Shown in pieces: positions 11,251-22,120 of a stretch of DNA of 64,000 nt; position 1 is the first letter of the stretch; each line of letters starts with the position of its first letter. The stretch is from Mustela lutreola (taxonomy: Eukaryota; Chordata; Mammalia; Carnivora; Mustelidae): assembly GCF_030435805.1 (NCBI RefSeq), contig NC_081299.1, positions 33,226,001 through 33,290,000 on the forward strand. The letters run 5' to 3'. The translations under genes were made by a program, and so were the position numbers. The notes under the pieces are model-generated. The model was not told the origin of the DNA. It made no database searches and saw nothing but the letters and a program-made list of their open reading frames with translations.

Positions 11251-12275
11251 ATGTGAGGATATCAGTAAAGGTATCTTTTGAGGAGTGCTGGCTGTTTGTA
11301 ATCAGGTTCTCTTCATTTGGTATCTTGAAAGGGTGTCATAATTTTTCTGTAGTTTTTCCAATTCAGAGTTCATGAGCTTCTTGGTGACAGACCCAGACTT
11401 ACTAAATCCACACCAGAATGAAATATAAACAAATGCCAACCCCTTCATTTATAATGTTAGCTATCCTTTCCAGAGAGCCAAGTGGCCCCTCTTTTGAAGC
11501 TGAAATGGTCTTGATCAGTTGCTTGGTAATTGTGGTATTAGGAAAGGGAAGTAGAGCATAACAAGAATGGCAATGTTTATATAAAGCGTGCAATGCATCG
11601 AGCACTATTTTGAGAAGCTTACTTGCATTAACTTCTCACAGCAATCTTACAAGGTGAGGGTTTGCTGCAAAGTATGCACTCTGACCTAGTGTGAAATGGT
11701 TTGGGTGATGTTTTATCTGTATACAAGGGGGCCCCTCAAAATATCTCTTCACCACAACAGGGACTCTCCGTGTACCTTGGACCCATACTCCCATGGGAAG
11801 TGCTGTATGAACAATGACCGATTTCTGAACCCTATTTCTAAGACCACTTTTCCTTTCTCCTGAGACTGTGTTTCTTTGATTTCTTCATGCTCCTGACTGA
11901 GATAAAATAAAGTCACTAATATGGGTCCTGTCAGTCTTCTTGTCCTGGCCATCTTGAGTTGATTTAATAGGCTCAATCCTTAGGAACTCTGCCATTTGAT
12001 TAGCAAATGTTAATGATGTTTTGTTTGTTCCAGATCCTGGGCTAAGCCCTGGGAAAGAGAAATGAATCAGACATAAGTCCTGATTGGCACTTTGTCTACA
12101 GTAAAGTTGGGTTTCTTAATGTTTGAAGGTAGCTCAACAAGTCACAGCCAGGCACCTTCCTTATGTATTATCTTCCTTCAGTCTGTGATTCTTGCCTATC
12201 CAGTGGGTAATGCAATGGAATGGGGTGGCACTTGTGGTTTCAGTTCTGGCTATGGCCTCCTGTGCTCTGGTGGCC
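11251..12275. other. Intergenic 3' of OR-B
   Basis: No gene recognised. About 11590-11670 has a weak MIR/LINE-2 look (cattaacttctcacagcaat). This is the region downstream of the minus-strand OR-B. Confidence 0.45.
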
Positions 12276-13222
12276 TCACTCAGAGGCCCTGCTCCAGCCT
12301 GTTAACTTGAGGAAAGCCCTCTTCACATCTTTGTTTCTAAGGCTATAGATGATGGGATTGAGAAAGGCAGAGATAACATTGTAGAACAGAGCCAGTTTCT
12401 TGTCCCTCTCTGGGGAGGCATTGGCCCCGGGGTTCATGTACATAAACATGGCAGGTCCACAGAACATGGTGACCACAGTGATGTGGGAGGCACAGGTGGA
12501 GAAGGCCTTGAGTCGACCCTGGGTTGAGCGGATCTTCAAGATGGTGGCAAAGATGCAGACATAAGAGGCCAGAATGAAGGAAAGGGGTACCAGGAGAAGG
12601 ATGAAGCCCAGGATGAAATCCACTTGGTCATTGAGGGATGTGTCTGCACAGGCCAGCTTCAAAACAGCAGGAACCTCACAGAAGAAGTGATTGATCTCAT
12701 TGGGGCCACAGTAGGGCAGACGCATCGTGAAGACAGTGTAGACTAGGGAACAGCTGATTCCCCACAATCCACAAAAGACCACCATTGCCCCACACAGCCA
12801 TGGGGTCATGATAATCTTGTACCTGAGTGGATAACAGATGGCTACATATCTGTCATAGGCCATGACAGAGAACAGCAGCCCTCAGTGATGCCCAGCACCA
12901 GAAAGATGTACATCTGGGCCACACACCCAACATAGGAGATAGTTTTCTTCTGGCAGATCAGATGTACCAACATCTGGGGCACAGTAGTGGTGACATAGCT
13001 CATGTCCAACATGGAGAGGACACTGAGGAAGAAGTACATGGGTGTGTGGAGGTGGGAGTCCATGTGGATCAAGGTGACAATGAGCCCATTGCCCACAAGT
13101 GTAGAGAGATAGAGAAAGAAGAAGATGTTGAAGAGGATTACATTAATGTAGGGATCCCTGGAGAAGCCCAGAAGGATGAATTCAGACACGAAGCTGTGGT
13201 TGTCCCAGGGGAAGTTCTGCAT
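12276..13222 (-). pseudogene. OR-B: olfactory receptor with one frameshift
   Basis: A full-length class II OR read in two overlapping frames: the N-terminal part (13222 down to about 12881, through ...VLGITEG) and the C-terminal part (from ...MAYDRYVAICYPLRYK to the stop). The span is 947 nt, one base short of a 315-codon exon plus stop. Comparison with OR-C and OR-D places the missing base in the ccc run at about 12879-12881, just before MAYDRY at the TM3 end. Everything else is in order: glycosylation site NHS at 8-10, GN at 44-45, LHTPMYFF, C100, three loop-2 cysteines, SY in TM5, KAFSTCASHITVV, NPIIYSLRNKDVK. With only this one lesion it is a very young pseudogene, a segregating null allele or a sequencing error. 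Closest in the window to OR-C and OR-D. Confidence 0.93.
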
Positions 13223-13232
13223 TCTCCTTCAG

Positions 13233-13234
13233 CT
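13233..13234 (-). promoter_or_regulatory. Strong candidate splice acceptor of OR-B exon
   Basis: On the minus strand ctctttctcttcctgcag precedes ctgaaggagaATG. There is a long pyrimidine tract and CAG, 10 nt before the start codon. Confidence 0.7.
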
Positions 13235-14149
13235 GCAGGAAGAGAAAGAGAACTACTAATAACCCAGCATAGGGTGCACATTCAGGTACCATGACAATCA
13301 CTTGCTGACAAAGTCAGTGATTATTTGCATACTCCTTGGAAGTAATATGAAGTTAGAGACTGAGGTCTAGCCAGAACGAGGCTAACTTTGGGGAGGGTAA
13401 AGGGAAGGAAATCTTCTTGGTATTCTCTATTTCTCAGGCCCAAATCTTTTTTTTAAGACTGCCAGAGACTCATTTTATTATATCAGCCCCAGCAATGTCA
13501 CCTGCTTTCTTGTCATTCAGGAGCTACCATCACATAGTACATTGGGATTCTTCTCCCCTAGCTCTGGCTATAGAGGGGGGTGATGATCTGGAGTTCTCCC
13601 ATCCATCTTCTCAAAAACCAAACACTCAGAACACTTTTCTTTGGTCCTCTAACCTTCCCATGATTACAGATATATAAAGTGGGTGAGTCAGAAATATGGG
13701 AGGATATATGAATCCAGAAATGTTAAACGTTTTTAGAAAATTTTACCCATGTCTGTGTTTCTTAAATCTTTTGAGTCTCTGGAAGCTTCTTCACATGTGA
13801 TTTTATTTGAGATGAAGTTGTTCACCACTCTGCCTTCTCCTGGCTTTACCCACGAATTAAGGGAGGAATCTGCCTGATTGACCCTAAAACTATAAGAGAG
13901 GTAGAATAATAACCAGGTTTTTGTTGTTGTTGTTTATTTGTTTGTTTGCTTAAAGGCAGCTTCAGTATCTCTGAATCCTTGCAACCTGGTGGGAAGCCCC
14001 TCCCAACCTATCCCTTGGAGTTCTTTCTTTCTTGCAGTTGAGGTTTATGATTGGAAGAGAGACATATTTAAAGACTGTGCATGGATTCAGTTTATATCTT
14101 AAAAGATAGGACTGTTTCCTTGATTGTGGTGCATAGAAGGTGGTGTGTT
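13235..14149. other. Upstream of OR-B, nothing recognised
   Basis: Would contain the OR-B intron and 5' exon, which I cannot place. A TTG/TTTG run lies at about 13918-13950. Confidence 0.5.
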
Positions 14150-14285
14150 CTAGTGGAGCATGGGACTTGGAGTCAGAAGACTTGACTTCAAGTCTTGGTA
14201 CTTCAACTATGATGACTCTGTTCAAGTAATTTAATCTCGCTGAACCCATTTCCTTCTTTGTAAGTTCTGTGTAATACCTACCAGG
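14150..14285 (+). repeat. MIR SINE remnant
   Basis: Sense MIR order: gcatgggacttggagtcag, cttgacttcaagtc, gactctgttcaagtaattta, cccatttccttctttgtaa. Confidence 0.75.
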
Positions 14286-14399
14286 AAGAGATCTTGTGAG
14301 AAGGAGTACATAATAGGTGTGAAGCCTATAGCACTATGACTAGGACAGAGCAGGAGCTTAGTAATGTAAGTTCCCATCAAATTCCCTTCCTTATGGTGT

Positions 14400-15260
14400 C
14401 ATTCATCAAATGGTCAATAAACATTAATTGAGCAACTCTTACGTACCAGGTTCCGTTCTAGGAGGCAAAGAGACGAGGACAAACAAATTATATTCTTAAT
14501 TCTCAAGGAGCTTACAATCTGGTTGGAGAAATAGAGGAATAGAGACATAAACCATATTCCAATGTGTTAAGCACTATGATGGAAATATGTGCTAGCAGTC
14601 AAACCTCTTTGCTAAGCACTAGGAATACAATAATAAAACTCTCTGACCCCAAAGACCATACATAGAAAGGAGACTGGTAAGCAATGAATGGCAGTCAAAT
14701 GATAATTGCTAATAGAAGTAAGTACAGGGCACCACCGGAGACCATTACAGAAGCAGCTAGGTAGTCTTTGGGAGTTAGACTTCTCCAAGAAGAGGACACA
14801 TGATGTGAATCTTAAAGGATGAGCAAGAATTAACTAAATAAAGAACTTAAGGAAGAGTTTTTAAAAAGATGGAGTAATAGTTGTAAAGGACCATAACTAA
14901 GGGAGAGCTTTGTGAAAACACGGAGCACAAACCATAAACACGGATGCAGTCAGGCATCCACAGAGCACAAGCCCTGCACAGGGTAAGAGGGAAAAGATTG
15001 ATAGGTATTAAGGAGGATTGCATGGAGTACTGGGTGTTATATGCAAACAATGAATCATGGACCACTACATGAAAAACTAATGATGTGCTGTATGGTGACT
15101 ACCATAACATAATAAAAAAATCAAGGGTATTATATACCTTGATAAGGAGCATGGAGTTGATCATTTAGGTCATGGCAAGTTGCAGATGAGTTTTAAGCAG
15201 AGAAGTAATTCACTGAGGCTTAGGTTTTAGAGATATCACTTCTTGGGTGGAAGTTAGAAG
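14400..15260 (+). repeat. LINE-2 fragment, split by a LINE-1 tail
   Basis: Sense LINE-2 text: attgagcaactcttacgtac, caaggagcttacaatctgg, then a continuation with aatcttaaaggatgagcaag, resuming after the LINE-1 tail with gagttttaagcagagaagt. Family assigned by memory. Confidence 0.6.
15010..15118 (+). repeat. Short LINE-1 3' end
   Basis: ggattgcatggagtactggg, tatgcaaacaatgaatcat and a terminal A-run: the 3' tail of a LINE-1, extremely 5'-truncated. Confidence 0.75.
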
Positions 15261-15789
15261 AAGACATTGGAGGAAGACAACTTGAGGGTTATGGGGAAAA
15301 GGCAGAAGCAATGGAACATTCTAGACAATGAAGAAGAGAAGAGAGATTAGAGAGAAGTATAGGAAGTTGAAGCAACAGAACTTGGTATCTGAGAGGTTCG
15401 GAAGGTGAGTAAGAGGGAGGAGACAAAAACGAGCTTGACGTTTCAGGCTTGGTAACCATTTCAAGACAAATCTTGGGTAGAGGTGGAGAAGGAAGAGATG
15501 GCATGGAGCAGAAAATAATTGGCAGGTAATGATTAACTCTGTTACAGACATAGAGCTTGAAACATAGGGTAGCCTTGAGGATCTCCCCATCAGAGAATAG
15601 GACAGATAACCTTGAAACTCAGGATGGAGATTTAAGTGGTAGATCAAAATTTTGGAGGTAAATAAAGTCAAAATGGATGAGAACCCTCCTGGACACTTCA
15701 GATAAATCACAAGGGATCAAAAGCTGCAACCTGGGATGTAAGCATCCCTCAGAATAATATACTGCTTAAAATATAATAATGAGGAGTTG
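15261..15789. other. Purine-rich intergenic stretch
   Basis: Plus strand is GA-rich, so the long minus-strand open frames at 15289-15710 are low-complexity Leu/Ser/Pro/Phe text. No gene supported. Confidence 0.5.
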
Positions 15790-16280
15790 TGCTGGTCACA
15801 CAAGCATGCTTAAAGATGACCTTGAGAAAAACATGTACTAGCAGTGGGCCTCTGGTGGAGAGGATGATATCCGTCCTTGAAGCCCAGCAACTGGGGGTGC
15901 CTAGCTCGCTCATTGTGGAACACTGCCTGCTTCCCTTTCTCGTTGTCTCCGCTGCCTCAGAGAAAGCCTGCTGTAAAGATAATTCCTTTAAGTGTGCTTG
16001 GGCTACTACAAATTCCATGCTGCTCGACCAGGCACACCCTATTCTTCTTCTTGTTTACCTGTAAGATCTATGACGAATGTATAACCTTCTTCTCCTTTGT
16101 TGGTTGTTATCTTGTATCTAATAAAGAGGGGACTGAGGAGTTGTTCAGGGCGACAGTCCTTTCAGCTGTCATCCCCTGCTCCCTTTCTCTTACAGCTGAC
16201 TTGTTTGTGCCTCGTTCTTCTCCTGAGCACTGGAAGTGGCCCTGGGGCACAGATCCTGGAGAGGTCAGCAGTGGAAGAGC
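15790..16280 (+). mobile_element. Possible solo LTR (fossil)
   Basis: Shows LTR-like order: a 5' part without coding sense, a CT-rich stretch before an AATAAA at about 16119-16124, then a GT/CT-rich segment. Unlike the adjacent sequence and not a SINE or LINE. Endogenous retrovirus class uncertain. It looks old and no internal region is seen. This could equally be unique sequence. Confidence 0.3.
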
Positions 16281-16905
16281 CAGGGTTTGAGCAAGAGCAA
16301 GCCGCAAACTGAGGGAGCTGGCATCTCCCAAAGGGCACACGGTGCCAGACACTACAGAGAGGGCAGGAGGAGTAAAACTTTAAAAATATAATAATGTGGA
16401 AATTATTCTTGGCTTGTAAGTGGGAAATGTTGGTGGAGCGATGTAGGTGGAAATCAGACACCAGTAGGTTTGAGAAGTGAACTAGGTGGTGAAGTGGAGT
16501 AAGGGGGAGATATCTAAGGTTGGGACATAAGATGGGAGGAGTGTTTTGCTTATGTTGCTGTTTTTTAAGAGAGAGGGGAGTTCAGAATATATGTACACTG
16601 CAGGGGAAGCTGAAAGAGAGAGAGGGAGAAGTGACATTGCAAGGCCTCTGAGGCAGTGGGCAGCTGCAGGACAAAGGGCACAAGTCATGAGAGGCAGCTT
16701 TAGGAAGAGTACAAATGGAAGGGAAGGAGGTAAGAATGGGTTGCATACAGATCAGAAAATTCAAGATCATCTTCCCCTGGACCAATCAGTCTCATGACTT
16801 CTTCTTTCACAGCCTCTTACATAGATGGTGAGGAAGACAACCTAATCCAGTGGTTGAATCTCAAGTGGATAGAACAAGAAGCTGATGTCAAGAAAAGAAA
16901 TGTTG
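16281..16905. other. Intergenic, nothing recognised
   Basis: Mixed GA-rich sequence. No exon or repeat family recognised. Confidence 0.45.
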
Positions 16906-17094
16906 GGGATGCCTGTGTGGCTCAGTGGGTTAAGCCTCTGCCTTCAGCTCAGGTCATGATCCCAGGGTCCTGGGATCGAGCCCCGTATTGGGCTCTCTGC
17001 TCAGTGGGGAGCCTGCTTTTCCCCTCTCTCTGCCTGCCTCTCTGCCTACTTGTGATCTCTGTCTGTCAAATAAATAAATAAAATCTTTAAAAAA
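16906..17094 (+). repeat. CanSINE with target-site duplication
   Basis: Head ggggatgcctgtgtggctcag, tail aaataaataaataaaatctt. The short repeat aagaaaagaaatgttg lies on both sides. Confidence 0.95.
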
Positions 17095-17264
17095 AGAAAA
17101 AGAAAAGAAATGTTGTAGCACAAAGTTAAAATCCTTTGTTCCTTCCTTAGGTTGAAAAAGCCAACCATAACAGCATAGGTGGGGTAGCAGTTCATTGGGC
17201 AATAACTGAGGACTGAAAGTGGATCAGTGTAAGGAAACTTTCTAATAAGTCAATGTTACGGGCA

Positions 17265-17436
17265 CCTGGGTGGCTTAGTGGGTTAAGCCTCTGCATTTGG
17301 CTCAGGTCATGATCCCAGGGTCCTGGGATTGAGCCCTGCATCGGGCTCTCTGCTCAGCAAGAGCCTGCTTCCTCCTTTCTCTCTGCCTACTTGTGATCTC
17401 TGTCAAATAAATAAATAAAATCTTAAAAAAATAAAA
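17265..17436 (+). repeat. CanSINE with target-site duplication
   Basis: Head cgggcacctgggtggcttag, slightly shortened CT-rich middle, and aagtcaatgt before and after. Confidence 0.93.
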
Positions 17437-17565
17437 ATAAAAAGTCAATGTGAGTGACAACATTGATAAAGAATGCTGACAGATAACAAAAGGTATTTTG
17501 GAACCATATCTGCAGTAGCCAGACTTCCTATGGGGGCAGGTTTCTCATTTCTGAGGCCACATTTT

Positions 17566-17640
17566 TTTTTTAAAATGGGATCATGACCTGAGCCGAAGGC
17601 AGAGGCTCTAACCCACTGAGCCACCCAGGAACCCCTCTGG
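17566..17640 (-). repeat. Half CanSINE: tRNA-like head joined to poly-A
   Basis: On the minus strand only the tRNA-related head is present (through ...ctcaggtcatgatccca) and it is followed directly by an A-run. The CT-rich middle and AATAAA tail are absent. Flanked by a perfect ggccacatttt at 17555-17565 and 17641-17651, so this is one insertion and not a decayed full copy. Confidence 0.85.
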
Positions 17641-17944
17641 GGCCACATTTTAAAGGGAGTGTGGCTATGTTGAAACAGGTTATAAGGTAAGGTCTGGAAG
17701 CCACATCATATGAGGGAGAGTTGAAGCAATTGGGGATGTTTGCCACGTGGAATAAAAGGTGAAAGGCATTCTGGAAGCCAAGGGCCGACTCTCTGAAAAG
17801 CTTTCACATGGAAGACTTATCTCAGACTTGTTCTGGGTGGTCTCAAGAGTACAGTTGGGAGTTACATTAGGGAGGCAAGATTCAATGGAATCAGTTGGCC
17901 TGGAAGGCTGTGAACTTGCTGACCCCATGATAGGATCAAACAAA

Positions 17945-18050
17945 ATGTCAAAATGCTAATGAATCATTGAACATTATGTCAAACACTAATGAGGTACTAT
18001 ATGTTGGCCAATTGAATTTTTTAAAAAGTACACAGTTATATTACCAAAGA
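17945..18050 (+). repeat. Short LINE-1 3' end
   Basis: aatgaatcattgaacattat, then gtactatatgttggccaatt and gaattttttaaaaag, typical of older carnivore LINE-1 3' termini. Confidence 0.65.
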
Positions 18051-21000
18051 AAAATGTCAAAATGCATTGTGACCGATCTGCTGATGGGGCAGGAGTTTCT
18101 CTGGTCTACTCTATCTGGAAGAGTTAAGGACTTTGCCATCCCTCTGTGCTCTTTCCAGCTCCATCTGGACGTGATGTCTGATGCCTGGACAATTGCAGTA
18201 GGCTCTCGGAAGGCATCCCATCCCCGGTCCTTGCTACATACACAGTGACCAGAATATGGTACAGAATTGAGGAAAAGAGGAGTGTAGTGGGGGAGGGGAT
18301 AGAAGGGCCAGGAATAGATGAATGGCCTCCAAGTCCACTGTGAGGCTTCTCGGCAGCTACCCCATGGTCTGGCCTGGAGCTGTACCAGAGAGGAATGATA
18401 GGATATTAGTATCCTGTTTGGAAGCATTCATCTCCCTCCCCTTCCCAGTTAAGAGCATTGCAAATCTTCCTAGTTCTAACATCTCCCTCCGGCTCCTCTC
18501 CTCTATAACTTCTCATCCCCACTTTCATCTCTCCTACCAAGGCCTTGTCCTAGATTCTCCATGGAGAGCCAACTGTGTTATCTCCACAGCAGCAAGCCTT
18601 AACTTCCTTCCACCTCTCTCCCCCTCAACTGAGGAGCACACCCAAAAGACAAGGAGAGAGAGAGAGAGAAGGACAAAGAGACAGACGGGTCATTGTACAG
18701 AGAGAAATCAATGTCACAGGAAGACAAAGGTCAGGAAGTTGAGCAGTTGCCTAGGAGGACCTGAAGTGGATAGAAAGGAAGGAATCAGGCATCTAGTGAG
18801 ACAGGCGGGGACAGGCATGGGTACCCAGGGATGGGACTGCATGGCTTGGGCCCCTGCCTCTGCCCCTTCTCTCCTTACCTGGCACTGGGCTCAGTGTGGA
18901 ATGAGTTGTGAGCCTGCTAGGTCCCTCTCTTGTATTCTGCTCCTGATCCTCAGGGAAGACAAATCAAGTAGCTTCCTAATGAGCCTCTGTGTTGTGGGAT
19001 TCTCCAGGGCCCATCACAGCGTTCCCAATCCCTGACCACACTTCACCTCCCCAGACTGGCACTCAATGCCTACAATGCCCAGGTCTCCAAGCCTCCTAGC
19101 TCAGTACCTCTCTGCTCTCCACTGGCTTCCTCCTACTCTGCCTTCAAGTCCAAGGGGACAGATGGGTGGGTGTCAGTTACCCTAAGTGCATGGATTGAGA
19201 AGTGCAAGACATAAGGGTTAGGCAGGCAGGCTAGGGAAGTCTTCCATGGACCATAAAGAATCCACAGAGGTTTTAGGAAAAGGAAGATGGCAAGGAAGGG
19301 CTCTGTTCTGCTCTCAGTCCCTGGGGCCCTGATGCACTCTCTCCATCGTGCCCTGCTGGGTACTGGCCTGTGTTATGCTCTGACATCCTATGCCCCCCAA
19401 AGACTGTGGCTTCCTGCAGGGTAGAGAATATACCCCCAACAATTGTGAGCTCTTACACGGAACCTGGCTCAGGATGAACAATTGATAAATATTGCACATG
19501 GGAGCAAAGTCCTGACCAGTTGGAAGGTCTGAACTCAAATCCTGGTTCTGCCACTTACTGATAGTATAGTATTGGACAAGATATCAGCCTCCCTGTACCT
19601 CAGTTTTTGGACCAGTAAAATGAGGCAATAACAGTATAGGGTAGCTGTGGGGATTAAATATGACTAGGTAGGAGGATGGATAGTGGTAAAATATGCATAT
19701 TGTTTATGCTTGACATGACTCCCTAGTGTATGTCAGATGGTTGATCTGCTTGACCTACAAACATGTATTTCTACGAGACTCTGAGTGATCAGACCCTACA
19801 ACATCTCCTTCTCAATCTGCTTCTTGCTTGGAGCAGGACACATAGAAGGTACCTCATAATTGTGGACAGAATCTGTCCCAAGCATGGATGGGGGAGACAG
19901 CCCCTTGGGTGACTTAGGTGAGAAGTCTGAAGTAGCCTTCTTTGATTTGTAATCACGTCACTGGAGTCCAACACTAGTGCTACTTGGAGATGGCAAATGG
20001 AGTTGTCTTATGTTCAAACTCTGGTTGGTGGCAACTGCCTAGAACACCAATCAGGACAGATGCTGAGCCACCTCAGGCTCACTGAGAAAGACTGCCATGA
20101 TTGATCAGTAACAGCTGCCATGAGCACTGGAGGGAGGTTAGTGGAACATGCTGTAGATATTAGTTAGTATGGTGTTTCAAAAGCCCCCTTCAAGTTTTTT
20201 TTATCATTCTTTTTATTAGTATGTGCAATTCAATTCAGCAAAGTGAGTATCCTGTCCAGGGGATACTGGATACTGGATACTCCAGGTTTTCCAGGTATGT
20301 CCAGGTTTTCCAGGGAAAAACCTCAGCTGACTTTCATCCTCCTATCTGCAAACTCCCTCTATGTTTTTGTTGAAGAGAAAAAAAAAAGAACGCATTAGTT
20401 ATGTTGAACAGAGCAGGGAAAGGGGGTAACACCTTGCAGTCCATTTTCCTGCCAGTTGCCACCCATTTCTTTGCTCCCCTCTGGAGGAAGTGGTATGCAG
20501 TTCCTCTCCCCACTTCATGTCCTACATTCTTGCCCAAAAACATTGTAGTCAGGTTTCACCATCATCATGTCACTGTGCCTGTTGGTTTGGCAGTGGTGGC
20601 CAAGAGGCAATCTCAGCTTCTAATTAAACAGAATGAAGGTTTTCTTTCCTAATGAAAGGGTTCCCCTTTGAGCACTAGAACCTCCAAACACACGAAACCT
20701 GAAGTTGCAGAGAGGAAGCAGAAATTTCTCCAGAGTTTTAACTCATGCATTCGAGAGAGGGACCACTCACATCACACCTGGATCCATATTTCCCTTCAGA
20801 GGAAGATGGTACCATATAGTGATTGCTGGTTTAAATCACAAACTGTGTTCTTTAACAACACTAGAAACTTACAGGGTGTTTTCTCCCATGTGACATGATA
20901 ACAGAACCTTCAGTAGTAACTCTTTCATCCCATTAGACCCAGATGTTTCTGGGTGTTTGGGCACAATGAGAGACCATTGAGTTTTGTGAGTGTAAGGTCA

Positions 21001-21388
21001 TTGTCATATACATATATATACACACAGACATATATAAAAATATTTTTTGAGATAAAGTGTGTCTCTTGTTCAGAGATGATGCTGCAAGTGAAACTATGGC
21101 AATGGAGAACACTGTTCTCACTGTGATAACATATGCTGTGATAACTGGTAACATATGCTCACTGTGCATGTGTATGTAGCACACGTTTGTGTTAGTGTTC
21201 TGGGTCATGGAGAGGCACATCCACATGACCTTCTCTAGATCCCACATCATTAATCCTCCAATCTTCTTCTTTCCAAGTTTCTCCCATCCCATTAGCAACT
21301 GCCCATGAAATAGTGTATAGCCACATTGAGGGGCCTCTCTTATTCCCTGTAAAGCAGATAGCCAGATATACACTTAATATGTGATTCC
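18051..21388. other. Intergenic, mostly unique
   Basis: No gene recognised. A GA run lies at 18653-18672 and a MIR at 19505-19645. The 237-aa open frame at 18322-19035 has no hydrophobic pattern, family motif or splice context and spans the GA run, so it is not called. Short local repeats of tactggatactcc and ttttccagg occur around 20260-20320. Confidence 0.5.
19505..19645 (+). repeat. MIR SINE remnant
   Basis: actcaaatcctggttctgcc, cttactgatagtatag, ccctgtacctcagttttt, agtaaaatgaggcaataac. Confidence 0.85.
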
Positions 21389-21406
21389 ATTTCTATAAGA
21401 TTCTTT

Positions 21407-21526
21407 TTCTTTTAAGAGTTTATGTATTTATCTGGCAGAGAGGGAGAGCTCAAGCAGGGAGAATGGCAGGCAAAGGGAGAGGAAGAAACACACTGCCAAT
21501 GAGCAAGGAGCCCGATGCAGGGCTCG
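21407..21526 (-). repeat. CanSINE, left part of a split copy
   Basis: Reversed tail and middle (tttatgtatttatctggcag ... cccgatgcagggctcg). It stops there and the reversed head continues at 23889-23953. The site duplication atttctataagattcttt (21389-21406) recurs with one change at 23954-23971, so both parts are one copy. Confidence 0.88.
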
Positions 21527-22120
21527 GTCATGTTGGGTCCATGGTCAAAGGAAGGAGACTGATACAAAGCGAAGGTCAAGCAAAGCTTTATTTCGCGCCA
21601 AGCATCGAGAATCAAACCCACCGTTCGGGGCCTTCTCTTTGCAAAGAGGCGACCTCTCCCTGCTTTACAGACTAACTTTTATAGAGCAAAGGCCATGTGG
21701 TTGAGCCTGGCCACACACAGGTGGCAAATTGAATTACAGTTCACCCTATAGTAGCTATTTGAACTAGCCTATCGCTCTCGTCAGTATTGGCGCCCAAAAG
21801 GCGCCCAAAAGGCAGGGCCCACATTCTTTGGTAGTCAGGGAGATAGTATGTACACTTTACTAATTTGGTATTTCCACCTGGCCCGACTCATCCTTGCATT
21901 CTGGGCTCTGTTATCTCTCCCTGACCTGACACGTCCTGGTATATGGGCTGTTTTATCAGGGGCTGGTTGGCCATATTTTACCCTTTTCCCAGACCCGTTT
22001 CTAAGTGAGTTCCTCTGGGGGGCAGGGTCAATCTAAGTTCACTGCATAAACAACAAAATGGCTGTTCTACCGAGGTGGGGCTGCTTGGGCTAAGTAGATT
22101 CCAGTGATGAAGTTCTAGAA
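21527..22120 (-). mobile_element. LTR fossil A, antisense
   Basis: LTR-like in reverse: a polyadenylation signal with caagcaaagctttatttcgc near 21573-21592 (AATAAAGCTTTGCTTG on the minus strand), no coding internal region, bounded by SINE sequence on the left. Fits an endogenous retrovirus LTR of moderate age. Class not certain; class I is my guess. Confidence 0.6.

Noticed and set aside
12842-13222. 126-codon OR fragment as a separate gene from 12276-12863
   Set aside because: The two frames are adjacent parts of one receptor exon that is one base short of full length.
15321-15710. 129-codon minus-strand frame
   Set aside because: Complement of a GA-rich stretch. It is Leu/Ser/Pro/Phe-rich with no domain.
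18322-19035. 237-codon plus-strand open frame
   Set aside because: Crosses a GA repeat, its composition is mixed low-complexity, and no family is recognisable.
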